From contig NZ_JAXIVS010000009.1 in the NCBI RefSeq assembly GCF_034259325.1, positions 124,001-188,000 on the forward strand: a stretch of DNA of 64,000 nucleotides, written 5' to 3'. The notes under the pieces were generated by a model, which searched no databases, was not told where the DNA came from, and was given only the letters and a program-made list of their open reading frames with translations. How positions within the stretch are numbered: position 1 is the stretch's first letter; each line of letters begins with the position of its first letter. Position numbers and translations under genes: made by a program. Below are positions 55,522-64,000 of the stretch, piece by piece. This DNA is from Hyalangium ruber (lineage in GTDB: Bacteria > Myxococcota > Myxococcia > Myxococcales > Myxococcaceae).

Positions 55522-57351
55522 CTACGGGGTGATGCCGCCGGCCCACACGTGCCGGGGCTCGACCTGGATGCTGGCGGAGCTGCCGTTCGGAGAGCTCAAC
55601 CCCACGGTGCCCTGGGACAGCGCCTCCGCGGTGACGATGGAGTCCACCAGGATGTCCGCGTCGTGCGGGTCCATGTCCCAGACGATGACGCGCAGCTGCT
55701 CGCCGGGATGCACGAAGAGGTTGATGTTCGAGGCGTTCCAGTGGCCCTCATAGAGGTTGTCCAGCTGGGGGCTGCGGTAGACCACGCGCCCGGCCTGGTG
55801 GATCTCCACCACCAGCTCGCCGGCGCCCTCGTCCGGCTCCATCGCCAGCGCCTGGGCGGGGATCGCCACCCGGATGGACCTCAGCCGGTAGCCGATGGAG
55901 TTGGGGGTGGGCACCGAGTAGTCCTGCGCCACGTTGGTCCCGTCGTACAGCGGGAACATGTTGGCGAACATGCCGTCGGTCTTGCCCATGGCGGGGGTGA
56001 TGGCGAGATCCAGCCCCGCGATGGACTGCGCGCTGAGGTTGGCCTCCCGGCGCTGGACGATCTCTCCCAGGGGGAACTCCACCATGCCGACGTCGTCGTA
56101 GAACTGGCCGTTGCCGTGCGTGACGTTCAGGCGCAGCCGGCGCTCGTCGAAGGCGTTGGTCATCACGACGAACTCCGAGTCGTAGACCACGTAGAGGCCG
56201 TTCTGGACGGGAGTCGCCAGCCGCGTCCCATCCGGCAGGGTGACCCGGACGGAGAGCGAGGGGCGGTTCTCCGGGGGAAGGCTCAGCGCCGCGTCGATGG
56301 CCCGCCGGCTGGTGCTGCCACGGCGGGGGCCCGCGTGCTCCAGCATCGAGAGCATGCGGGACAGGGCCGGGTTCATGCGGCCGACCCAGGGCTGGCCATC
56401 CGGACGGACCGGCCGCGCGAGGACCGAGTGGATCCGCACGGTGTAGGGCCGCACCTCCACGAGCGCGAGCTGCTGGGCGGCGTGCCCGCTGGTGTCCTGC
56501 CCCGAGTCGACAGCCTGGCGGTAGCCCGCGGCCGCGGCGGCGAAGTCACGCCGGGACATTCCCGACTCGGCCAGCCCCATGCCGCTCGCGTAGCGCGCCA
56601 GCGGTTCGGCCCGTCCACCGGGGCGCATCTTCAGCGCGGCCACGTAGCGCTCCTCGGCGCCGCCCCAGTTGCGCTGGGCCAGGGCCTGGTCGCCCTCGAG
56701 GGCGAGCCGCTCGTACTCGGCGGCGCGCCAGGCCTCGTACTCGCGATTCAGGGCGTCGAGCTTGCCCTGCTTGGAGGAGTCGATCGACGCGGCCACGGAG
56801 AGGGCCTCCACGGCCTCCGGGTAGGCCTTGCGCTGGCGCAGGCGCTCCGCCTCGGCGTCCGCCATCGTGGCGAGGCCCGGGCGGGCCTGCTCCACGGCCT
56901 GCGTCACACTGGGATCATTGGAGAGGCCCCGGGCGCGCTCGATGAGCTCGAGAGAGAAGCGGAACTTGCCCCGCTCGGCCTCGTCCCGCGCCTGGGAGAC
57001 ATGCGCCAGGGCGAGGTTCTTGGCGGCGTTGGCGCGGAAGGAGGAGATCTCCATGTTCCCGCCGTCCAACTGGAGCGCGAAGTCGGACTCGCCCACCGCG
57101 CAGCTCCAGTTGTTGGAGGCCGCGCAGGCCTGGGCCTTCCGGTAGGCGTCGTCGATGGCCTGCCGCTTGGCGTTGTTGAACTTCTCCTTCAGGACCGCGG
57201 AGTCCGGCTCGTTGGCGAGCGCCGCGCTGTACTGCTGATAAGCCGCCCGCCAGTCTCCCAGGGCCGCGGCCTTATCGCCTGCCTTCTCGTGCGCGACACA
57301 CGCTGTGAGCAGCAGCGCGACGATCCAGGCTCCTACGAATTGCTTCCTCAT
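55522..57351 (-). CDS. TPR-like lipoprotein with C2-like C-terminal domain
   Basis: The protein has 609 residues. The lipobox LLTAC gives Cys18. Residues about 25-305 are helical TPR-like repeats (WRAAYQQYSAALANEPDSAVL, YPEAVEALSVAASI, WGGAEERYVAALKMRP). After a beta segment with LPDGTRLATPVQNGLYVVY, a C-terminal domain (about 480-590) includes GELVVEIHQAGRVVYRSP, LRVIVWDMDPHDADILVDS, in the style of calcium-binding C2 domains. Periplasmic anchor, probably a scaffold. Unrecognised as a family. Confidence 0.75.
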   Translation of the reverse strand: MRKQFVGAWIVALLLTACVAHEKAGDKAAALGDWRAAYQQYSAALANEPDSAVLKEKFNNAKRQAIDDAYRKAQACAASNNWSCAVGESDFALQLDGGNMEISSFRANAAKNLALAHVSQARDEAERGKFRFSLELIERARGLSNDPSVTQAVEQARPGLATMADAEAERLRQRKAYPEAVEALSVAASIDSSKQGKLDALNREYEAWRAAEYERLALEGDQALAQRNWGGAEERYVAALKMRPGGRAEPLARYASGMGLAESGMSRRDFAAAAAGYRQAVDSGQDTSGHAAQQLALVEVRPYTVRIHSVLARPVRPDGQPWVGRMNPALSRMLSMLEHAGPRRGSTSRRAIDAALSLPPENRPSLSVRVTLPDGTRLATPVQNGLYVVYDSEFVVMTNAFDERRLRLNVTHGNGQFYDDVGMVEFPLGEIVQRREANLSAQSIAGLDLAITPAMGKTDGMFANMFPLYDGTNVAQDYSVPTPNSIGYRLRSIRVAIPAQALAMEPDEGAGELVVEIHQAGRVVYRSPQLDNLYEGHWNASNINLFVHPGEQLRVIVWDMDPHDADILVDSIVTAEALSQGTVGLSSPNGSSASIQVEPRHVWAGGITP

Positions 57352-57482
57352 CCCACCTCCGAAGTGCCGCGGCAGTGTAGTCGACTCCCGGACTTTTCGC
57401 GTATTCGGAGCCAGGGGCGTGGGGGCCAGGAGGGCAAGCGGGCAAGCGCATGACGCGGGTCGTCCAGGGTAGAACGCGCGGC

Positions 57483-58250
57483 ATGGACCTGGAACTCAAG
57501 GGCAAGGCGGCGCTGATCACGGGCAGCAGTCGTGGCATCGGGCGCGCCATCGCCGCGGCGTTGGTGCGCGAGGGTGCGCGGGTATGTCTGAGCGCCCGGG
57601 GCGTTGAGGCGCTGGATCAGGCGGCCGAGGAGCTGCGCGCGGCGGGCGCCGAGGTGGCCACGGTGGTGGGAGATGTCGCCACCCCCGAGGGCGCGGCGGC
57701 CGCGGTGGAGGCGGCGGCGCGGGCTTTTGGCGCGCTGGACATCCTCGTGAACAACGTCGGGGGGAGCGGGGGGGCGGGCTCGTTCGAGCAGGCCACCGCC
57801 GTCCAGTGGAAGGACGTGCTGGACCGCAACCTCATGGCGGCCGTCTGGTGCAGCCAGCACGCCGTGGCGCGGATGCGCGAGCGGGGCGGCTGCATCGTCC
57901 ACATCAACTCCATCTACGGCCGCGAGTATGCCTCCAGCGCTCCCTACACCGCCGCGAAGTCCGGGCTCACGGCGCTCACCAAGGAGATGGCCGTCGACCT
58001 GGCCCGCTACCGCATCCGCGTCAATGGTGTTGCCCCCGGCTCCATCTTCTTTCCTGGCGGGAGCTGGGACCGGCGCCAGAAGGCCCAGCCCGAGAAGGTG
58101 GAGAAGATGCTGCGCGAGGAGATTCCCTGGGGCCGCTTCGGCGCTCCCGAGGAGGTGGCGGACGTGGTCGCCTTCCTCTGCTCGGAGAGAGCACGCTGGG
58201 TGACGGGAGCCACGCTCCCCGTGGATGGTGGACAGGGGCGCGCGTTCTGA
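57483..58250 (+). CDS. Short-chain dehydrogenase/reductase
   Basis: The protein has 255 residues from ATG at 57483. Complete classical SDR: TGSSRGIG at 13-20, NNVG at 90-93, Ser143 and the catalytic Tyr155-x3-Lys159 in PYTAAKSG, PG motif and the C-terminal GATLPVDGG. NAD(P)H-dependent oxidoreductase of the 3-oxoacyl-ACP-reductase-like type; the substrate cannot be read from sequence. Confidence 0.92.
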   Translation: MDLELKGKAALITGSSRGIGRAIAAALVREGARVCLSARGVEALDQAAEELRAAGAEVATVVGDVATPEGAAAAVEAAARAFGALDILVNNVGGSGGAGSFEQATAVQWKDVLDRNLMAAVWCSQHAVARMRERGGCIVHINSIYGREYASSAPYTAAKSGLTALTKEMAVDLARYRIRVNGVAPGSIFFPGGSWDRRQKAQPEKVEKMLREEIPWGRFGAPEEVADVVAFLCSERARWVTGATLPVDGGQGRAF

Positions 58251-58272
58251 AGCCGCGCCCTGTGTGCCTGGC

Positions 58273-59799
58273 TCAGGGCTGGGCGACCGGTGAGCCCGCA
58301 TCCGTTGCGGAAGCGGCCGGTGCGGCCTCCATCACATCCTCGGGACGGGAGGGCAGCTCGGACAGCCGGGCCGAATCGACCTCCATGACCTCGGTGCCGG
58401 CGCCACGGACATAGACCGTCCCCATCTTGTCCAGCACCTCGCTGCCGATCCACAGCCGCGCCAGCTCCTTGCCGCTCGCATCCAGCAGCGAGACCCCGCG
58501 TGAGGACTCGGTGATGCCGTAGGTCTCCCACTTCTTCGGCTTGGCCTCGCCGTAGGCGGACGCCTTGAGCGTGTGCAGGGTCTTGAGCAGCGAGGCCACT
58601 TTCAACACCTGGGCCATGCCGGCCTGGGGCGCCTGCACCCGCCAGCCATCCAGCGTCCCGGCATCGGGGTTCATGTGAGCCAGGACGATGGGCGCCGCAC
58701 TGCCGCCCGGGTGGATGACGAGGCGCTTCACGTCCTCGATGCGGAAGGCGAGCACCGTCTTGTCGCGCAGCTCCGCCAGGTTGACATCCAGCAGGTGGAG
58801 CACGGCTTCCGGCATCTCCGCGAGCAACACATTCGAGCCCTGCTCGCGCAACGCGTACACCTTCGTGCCCGTCGCGTCCTGCTTCAGGGAGAAGCGCACG
58901 CGCACCGGCTCTCCCGAGGTCAGGGTGAAACGAGCATCCACCAGGGGGGTGTCCAGCCCCAGCTTCGTCCGCTCCTCGGCCGAGTCCGTGGGAAAGGCGA
59001 GGGCCCGCTGGTCCTTCAGCGACTGGATCAGCCGCTTGACCCGGTCCGCATCCGCGCGCTGGGCCGAGGGCTTCGTCAGCCGCCAGGAACCAGTCGCCTC
59101 TCGCTCCAGCGCATAGGCGCCTGTCTTCGCCGTCACGTCGAGGGCCTGCACGTGGGTTGGGTCCAGCCCCAGGAACTCCTTGTCGCGCAGGGCATAGATG
59201 TCCTTCTCCAGCGCGTAGCGCACCGAGCCTTCCGCGGCGTACACGCGCGCGTCCCCCTCGCGGCGCACGTACACCGAGCCGTCGAAGGTGTTCTCGATGC
59301 CGCCGTACAGCGTCACCGTGCGCTGGCGCGCGGGATCCTCCTTCCCACCGCCGGAGGCATCCGGGGCGTAGGCCTTCGCCGTCACCATGAAGACGGGCGG
59401 TTTCAGGCCGTACTTCTCCAGGTCCGCGTCGGTGGGGGCCTCATCCACGGTGGTCTTGAACTTCGCGGACTGGAGCTGGCTGGTGATGGCGTCCACCACC
59501 CACTTCTCCGCCTTGGCCGACACCGGAGAGGTGAGGCGCCAGGTCTCCCCCTGCCGCTCCAGCGTCGCGGTGACGCCCTTGGCCTGCACGCTGAGCTGCG
59601 TGAAGACGAGCGCCGCGGTGCCGCCATCCTTCGTGGCCTCGTCAGGCTCGGGCGTGGCGAAGATCTTCTCGTGCTGCTCCATGCGCTCGAGCTCGGCGGT
59701 CTCCGGCTTCATCACGCCGAAGTACGCATAGAGGGCGAGTCCCCCGCTGATGACGGTGAGGGCGAGCAGGATGACCAGGTTCTTCTCGGTCTGTTTCAC
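58273..59799 (-). CDS. DUF4340 domain protein (Gld-type ABC accessory)
   Basis: The protein has 508 residues. One N-terminal membrane helix (LVILLALTVISGGLALYAYFG) anchors a long beta-rich periplasmic part containing GETWRLTSPVSAKAEKWVVDAITSQL and ALRDKEFLGLDPTHV, LVIHPGG and TYGITESSRGVSLLD; the last about 60 residues have LGSEVLDKMGT-like ending. DUF4340 proteins accompany GldG-like genes. The start overlaps the GldG-like gene stop by ATGA, so it is the last gene in a four-gene operon. Confidence 0.87.
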   Translation of the reverse strand: MKQTEKNLVILLALTVISGGLALYAYFGVMKPETAELERMEQHEKIFATPEPDEATKDGGTAALVFTQLSVQAKGVTATLERQGETWRLTSPVSAKAEKWVVDAITSQLQSAKFKTTVDEAPTDADLEKYGLKPPVFMVTAKAYAPDASGGGKEDPARQRTVTLYGGIENTFDGSVYVRREGDARVYAAEGSVRYALEKDIYALRDKEFLGLDPTHVQALDVTAKTGAYALEREATGSWRLTKPSAQRADADRVKRLIQSLKDQRALAFPTDSAEERTKLGLDTPLVDARFTLTSGEPVRVRFSLKQDATGTKVYALREQGSNVLLAEMPEAVLHLLDVNLAELRDKTVLAFRIEDVKRLVIHPGGSAAPIVLAHMNPDAGTLDGWRVQAPQAGMAQVLKVASLLKTLHTLKASAYGEAKPKKWETYGITESSRGVSLLDASGKELARLWIGSEVLDKMGTVYVRGAGTEVMEVDSARLSELPSRPEDVMEAAPAASATDAGSPVAQP

Positions 59800-61367
59800 T
59801 TGTTGCGCCTCGTCAGCCAGATGGCCAGCCCCAGGCCCATCAGGGACAGGGGCAGCAGGTCGGTGGACACGAAGCGGATGCGCTCCAGCATGACGCGGTC
59901 CATCTGCAGCGTGGACACCTCACGGTCCGGCGGGCGGATGGTGATCTTCTCCACCTGCTTCGTCGCCCAGGCCAGGGCGTTCATCACCAGGTTGCGGTTG
60001 GCCTCGTGGCCCCAGTTCGGGTCCAGGAGGATCTCCGAGTCACCCACCACCACCATGCGCGCCTCATCGAAGCGCTTGTCCTGTGCGTCCCGGGTGTCCC
60101 GGGTGACGGCGGCCACCAGGGTGAGCTGGCCGGACTTCTCGCCGTCGGTGAAGGAGGCGTCCGCCTCTGGAGTAGTCTCCACCCAGGCATAGGGGGAGGT
60201 GAGCACCACGGCCTCGGCGCGGACTCCGGGAGCCATGCCCTGGCGCAGCACCGTGAGGCTGCGCGCGACGGGGAACTCGATGTTGAGCTTGCGCTGCTGC
60301 AGCGGCGCCGTCAGCTCGTGCTTGCCGTAGAACAGGGAGACGATGACGAAGGGGTTGCCGCTGTTGAACTGCGGATCGGCGACGATGCCCTTGTCCACCT
60401 CCACGCCGTGCTCGGACAGCAGCGCGTCCAGGCCGGCCTCCACGCCCGCCTCCGCGAAGTAGAGCATTCGTCCTCCCGACGCGAGGTACGTGCCCAGGGC
60501 CTCGGCCTCCGGCGCCGTGTAGGGCGTCTTCGCGCCGGCGAGGATGAGCAGCGCGGCGTCCCGTGGGACCTCCTTCTTTCCGGCGAGGTTGAGCTCCTCG
60601 GAGGTGTAGCCCTCCTGGAGCAGCTGCTTGCGGAACTCGGAGAGGCTGGCGCCCGGGTCTTTCGGCGTGCCGGCCTCCTGCTCCAGCGGCCACTCCCCGT
60701 GGCCAGAGAGGAAGTACACCTTCTGCGAGCCCACCGAGCTGAGCTTGATGAGGGCGTTGGTCAGCTCCTGCTCGGAGATGATGCCCAGGGTGGTGTGCGC
60801 CTCGTTGGCGCCCTCGCCGCGCACCAGCACTACCGTCGCCTGTCCCTCCTTGAGCTGGTACTTCGCCGCGAGGTCCGGGTTGCGGCGCGGATCCTTGAAG
60901 CTGTACTCGAACTTCTCGGGCGCCTCGGCGGCGTAGCGCTGGAAGAGCTGCTCCAGCGTGTCGTAGCCGGGGTGGCTGGCGGGCAGGAAGCCAATGGCGC
61001 GGACCTTGTCCTTGAGCCCGGTGAGCGTGGCGCTCGTCTGGGGCGCCAGCGTGAAGATCTTCTGCTTCGTCAGGTCCCAGCTCTTGTTCTTCTTGAAGGC
61101 GATGTAGTTGACGGTCAGCAGCCCGCACAGCGTCACCACCGCCAGCAGCACCGTGGTACCGAAGAAGAAGCTGGAGCGGCGCGAGGCGAACTGTCCGAAC
61201 TGCTTGAAGTTGGTGGCGAAGTACGCGGCCAGCAGCGCCAGGCCCAGGACGGCCTTGGTGGCGGTGAGCACCAGCGAGCCCGAGGTGAAGAAGAGCGTGG
61301 CAGGGCTCGACAGCAGCAGCAGCAGTCCGAACGCACCGAGGATCTTGCCGAGATGGGAGGTCTTCAT
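59796..61367 (-). CDS. GldG-family ABC auxiliary protein
   Basis: The protein has 523 residues. Hydrophobic helices are at the N-terminus (SSPATLFFTSGSLVL, TVLLAVVTLCGLL) and one at the C-terminus (LLPLSLMGLGLAIWL). In between, a periplasmic-type domain has FLSGHGEWPLEQE, DAALLILAGAKTPYTAPEAEALGTYL and DSEILLDPNWG, the pattern of ABC_transp_aux (GldG) proteins. In Bacteroidetes such proteins are linked to gliding; in myxobacteria the role is not fixed. It directly follows the permease gene (3-base gap). Confidence 0.9.
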   Translation of the reverse strand: MKTSHLGKILGAFGLLLLLSSPATLFFTSGSLVLTATKAVLGLALLAAYFATNFKQFGQFASRRSSFFFGTTVLLAVVTLCGLLTVNYIAFKKNKSWDLTKQKIFTLAPQTSATLTGLKDKVRAIGFLPASHPGYDTLEQLFQRYAAEAPEKFEYSFKDPRRNPDLAAKYQLKEGQATVVLVRGEGANEAHTTLGIISEQELTNALIKLSSVGSQKVYFLSGHGEWPLEQEAGTPKDPGASLSEFRKQLLQEGYTSEELNLAGKKEVPRDAALLILAGAKTPYTAPEAEALGTYLASGGRMLYFAEAGVEAGLDALLSEHGVEVDKGIVADPQFNSGNPFVIVSLFYGKHELTAPLQQRKLNIEFPVARSLTVLRQGMAPGVRAEAVVLTSPYAWVETTPEADASFTDGEKSGQLTLVAAVTRDTRDAQDKRFDEARMVVVGDSEILLDPNWGHEANRNLVMNALAWATKQVEKITIRPPDREVSTLQMDRVMLERIRFVSTDLLPLSLMGLGLAIWLTRRNK

Positions 61368-61370
61368 GCC

Positions 61371-62174
61371 TTACGCCCAGCGCTGCGCTTCCACGGTGCG
61401 GTGGGTGAGCAGCAGCGAGAAGAAGATGACGGAGAGGAAGAACACCAGCGCCTTCAGGTCCAGCACGCCCTGGAGCAGGTTCTGGAGCTGGGAGTCGAAG
61501 GCCAGGTAGCCGATGAAGGAGCGCATCGGCTCCTCGGTGCCCTGGGCCAGGGTGCGCAGCAGCATCCACGGCAGCAGCACCACGAAGGTGAGCAGCGCGG
61601 CCACCATCTGGCTCTCGGTGAGCGAGGAGATGAACATGCCCACCGCCATGCAGGTGGCGCCCCACAGCAGCACCCCGCCGTAGCCCAGCAGCACGGTGGG
61701 CCACTCCAGCACCACGCCCGACTCGCTCGCCCCGAAGGCCGACAGGGTGAGCGGGAAGACGATGGTCAGCCCCAGCGCCGTGGAGATGATGCCCAGCCCG
61801 CCCAGGTACTTGCCCAGCACCAGCTCGATGGGGCGCACCGGCGTGGTCATCAGCAGCTCGAACGTCTTGTTGCGCTTCTCCTCGGCGAACAGCCGCATGG
61901 AGAGGAAGGGCGCCACGAAGAGGGTGATGATGAGGATGCTGCCCCAGAGCTGGACGACGACGCCGTCGGTGAGGTTGCGGTAGGCGCTCAACTCCGGGGG
62001 GAGCTGGTTCCAGCCGACCGACTGCGCCCACTCCTGGGCTTGCTGGAAGCTCTGCAGCAGGCCCATGAAGAAGAACGAGGTGATGGCCACGATCGCCGTG
62101 AACACCGCGTAGGCCCACGGGGTGGTGAAGTAGATGGACAGCTCCTTGCGAGCAATCGCCAAGGCGGTACGCAT
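61371..62174 (-). CDS. ABC-2/GldF-type permease
   Basis: The protein has 267 residues with about six membrane helices, starting MRTALAIARKELSIYFTTP and including FLSMRLFAEEKRNKTFELLMT, typical of ABC-2-type (GldF/NosY) permeases. It forms the membrane channel of the operon's ABC transporter. The C-terminus is FSLLLTHRTVEAQRWA. Confidence 0.92.
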   Translation of the reverse strand: MRTALAIARKELSIYFTTPWAYAVFTAIVAITSFFFMGLLQSFQQAQEWAQSVGWNQLPPELSAYRNLTDGVVVQLWGSILIITLFVAPFLSMRLFAEEKRNKTFELLMTTPVRPIELVLGKYLGGLGIISTALGLTIVFPLTLSAFGASESGVVLEWPTVLLGYGGVLLWGATCMAVGMFISSLTESQMVAALLTFVVLLPWMLLRTLAQGTEEPMRSFIGYLAFDSQLQNLLQGVLDLKALVFFLSVIFFSLLLTHRTVEAQRWA

Positions 62175-62208
62175 GGGGAAATCCTCTCGACAGTCGCGGG
62201 GGCGCCGC

Positions 62209-62937
62209 TCAGGCGGCGGTCAGCTTGATGAAGATCTCCTCGAGCGAGACGTTCTCGGCCTGGCCGTGTACCGAGGCCAGCTTCCGGATCTCGTCGTAGG
62301 CGACCATCTTCCCCTGGTTGATGATGAGCACCTTCTCACACGTCATCGTCACCTCCGGCAGGATGTGCGTGGAGAGGATGAGGGTGTGCTTGCCGGCCAG
62401 GCCCTTGATGAGGGCGCGGACCTCGGCGCGCTGGGCGGGGTCGAGGCCCTCGGTGGGCTCGTCCAGGATGAGCACCGGCGGCGAGCCCAGGAGCGCCTGG
62501 GCGATGCCGACGCGCTGCTTGTAGCCCTTGGAGAGGTTCTGGATGATGCGCCCCAGCACATCCGTCACCCCGGTGAGGCCCGCCACCCGCTCCACCTCGG
62601 CCTTCACCGCGTGGCCCGGCAGCCGCTTCAGCGAGGCCACGAACTTCAGGTACCCGTGGACGGTCATCTCCGGGTAGAGCGGCGGAGTCTCCGGCAGGTA
62701 GCCGATGCGCCGCTTCACCTCCAGGGGCTGCTCGAAGACGTCGAAGCCCGCCACCCGGGCCATGCCCGCCGACGGCGGCAGGAACCCGGTGAGGATCTTC
62801 ATCGTCGTGGACTTGCCTGCTCCGTTGGGCCCCAGGAAGCCGAGGATCTCCCCTTCATTCACGGTGAAGGAGAGGCCATCGATGGCAACCCGGTCTCGGT
62901 AGCGCTTCGTGAGGTTCTGGACCTCAATCATCGGCAT
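62209..62937 (-). CDS. ABC transporter ATPase (GldA-type)
   Basis: The protein has 242 residues from an ATG at 62937 with AAGGAG upstream. Walker [10 protein letters not shown] at 36-44, signature LSKGYKQ, Walker [14 protein letters not shown] and the switch HILPEV are intact. It energises the permease/GldG/DUF4340 complex. First gene of the operon (62937 to 58273). Confidence 0.94.
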   Translation of the reverse strand: MPMIEVQNLTKRYRDRVAIDGLSFTVNEGEILGFLGPNGAGKSTTMKILTGFLPPSAGMARVAGFDVFEQPLEVKRRIGYLPETPPLYPEMTVHGYLKFVASLKRLPGHAVKAEVERVAGLTGVTDVLGRIIQNLSKGYKQRVGIAQALLGSPPVLILDEPTEGLDPAQRAEVRALIKGLAGKHTLILSTHILPEVTMTCEKVLIINQGKMVAYDEIRKLASVHGQAENVSLEEIFIKLTAA

Positions 62938-63098
62938 GGGGAAGGCTCCTTCGCGGAAGTCTTCGACCAAAGGCTACAGGCCGTGTCAAGAAGTCGGCCG
63001 CTCGGGCGGCAGGCGTGTTCCCGGGGTTGGCCAGCGTCCTGCATGAGAGCTTCTCGGTGTGGTTCTCCGGCCACGCCCAACAGGGTAGCGAGGCGGTT

Positions 63099-64000
63099 AT
63101 GCCAATCGTGGTGCAGAAGTACGGCGGCTCCTCGGTCGCCGATGTGGAGAAGATTCGCAAGGTGGCCCAGCGCGTGAAGGCGAAGCGCGAGTCGGGCTAC
63201 CAGGTGGTGGTGGTGGTCTCCGCCATGGGAGACACCACGGACGAGCTGCTGGCGCTGGCCAAGCAGGTGTCGCCGGACCCGCCCCGGCGCGAGCTGGACA
63301 TGCTGCTCACCTGTGGCGAGCGCATCTCCATGGCGCTCTTGTCCATGGCGCTGCAGGAGCAGGGGGTGTCGGCCATCAGCTTCACCGGCAGCCAGAGCGG
63401 CATCATCACCAACGACACGCACTCGCAGGCGCGCATCGTCGAGGTGCGCCCCTACCGCCTCTTCGAGGAGCTGGAGCGGGGCAAGGTGGTCATCGTCGCC
63501 GGCTACCAGGGCGTCTCCTATAAGAAGGAGGTGACGACGCTGGGGCGTGGCGGCTCGGACACCACGGCGGTGGCGCTGGCGGCGGCGCTCGAGGCGGAGG
63601 CGTGTGAGATTTACTCCGACGTGGACGGCATCTTCAGCGCGGACCCTCGGGTGGTGCCGGACGCGCGCAAGCTGGAGTCGCTCTCGTATGACGAGATGCA
63701 GGAGCTGGCCAGCGCGGGCGCCAAGGTGCTCAACGCCCAGGCGGTGGAGTTCGCCAAGGCCAAGGGCATCGTCATCATGGCCCGCACGGCCCACGCACAG
63801 GGCACGGGCACGGCCATCCAGGAGCTGTCGGTGGGCTCCGACACCCGCGTCAAAGGCGTGACGGCGGAGCAGGAGATGGCGGTGCTGTCGGCGGCCTCGG
63901 AGCGGGTGCGGCTGCCGGAGCTGCTCGAGTTCCTCGACGCGCGGGGCGTGCGCGGGCGGGCGCTGAGCTGCGATGGACTGCTGGGCCGGGAGCCAAGGGT
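63099..64000 (+). CDS. lysC: Aspartate kinase (partial, C-terminus outside window)
   Basis: About 300 residues are seen from an ATG at 63099 with GAGG upstream. [23 protein letters not shown] and [36 protein letters not shown] match aspartate kinase (first step of Lys/Thr/Met synthesis). The regulatory ACT region begins near [18 protein letters not shown] and is cut off by the window end. Confidence 0.95.
   Translation, partial: MPIVVQKYGGSSVADVEKIRKVAQRVKAKRESGYQVVVVVSAMGDTTDELLALAKQVSPDPPRRELDMLLTCGERISMALLSMALQEQGVSAISFTGSQSGIITNDTHSQARIVEVRPYRLFEELERGKVVIVAGYQGVSYKKEVTTLGRGGSDTTAVALAAALEAEACEIYSDVDGIFSADPRVVPDARKLESLSYDEMQELASAGAKVLNAQAVEFAKAKGIVIMARTAHAQGTGTAIQELSVGSDTRVKGVTAEQEMAVLSAASERVRLPELLEFLDARGVRGRALSCDGLLGREPR

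Overview
The window is GC-rich chromosomal DNA from a myxobacterium. The evidence is the many Cys-anchored lipoproteins, the eukaryote-like Ser/Thr kinases, a DUF2381-type protein, Gly-Met-tailed GroEL with an HrcA/CIRCE operator, FHA-type enhancer-binding regulators and Gld-like ABC genes. The Cystobacterineae (Archangium, Cystobacter, Stigmatella or Myxococcus relatives) are the best guess, but no 16S gene is present to settle it.

Layout. 1-1712: a truncated trypsin-like lipoprotein protease and a PA0069-type radical SAM enzyme. 1771-7418: an apparently decayed genomic island bounded by two 74-bp near-identical copies of a tRNA-Gly 3' end plus its terminator. Its cargo is a pseudokinase, a Ser/Thr kinase coupled to a DUF2381-like protein, and a frameshifted DUF4145 gene; a tyrosine-recombinase relic lies just inside the right end. 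7397-7469: the intact tRNA-Gly(CCC). 7526-19932: lipoproteins, a zinc-ribbon protein, the core cluster prfA-prmC-murA, a CapA-like protein, a TPR protein and a CorC/HlyC-like membrane protein. 20095-30993: accessory genes (Vps62-like lipoprotein, bacterial PH domain, ADP-ribosylglycohydrolase, PaiB-like protein, an unrecognised protein, an atypical SDR, a radical SAM protein with a long C-terminal extension, a LysM/peptidase protein). 31240-43495: smc, a GH19-like hydrolase, an XRE-PTS EIIA regulator next to a cation:proton antiporter with USP tail, an FHA enhancer-binding protein without GAFTGA, lipoproteins and glutaredoxin. 43647-48665: groES-groEL with a perfect CIRCE, a second CIRCE-like site facing two unknown genes, a NUDIX hydrolase, rpoZ and a CHRD lipoprotein.

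48825-53701 is the most interesting region. Five same-strand genes, three of their junctions tight or overlapping, encode lipoprotein A, an ECF sigma factor, a membrane anti-sigma factor with a periplasmic DUF4384-like tail, a secreted caspase-like protease with an apparent C-terminal outer-membrane beta-barrel, and lipoprotein B, which resembles lipoprotein A. It looks like a self-contained envelope-sensing or proteolytic system.

53909-64000: an overlapping nucleotidyltransferase/metallophosphoesterase pair, a TPR lipoprotein, an SDR, a four-gene Gld-type ABC transporter operon, and the start of aspartate kinase lysC, which runs off the end. All calls come from reading the sequence; no database search was run.
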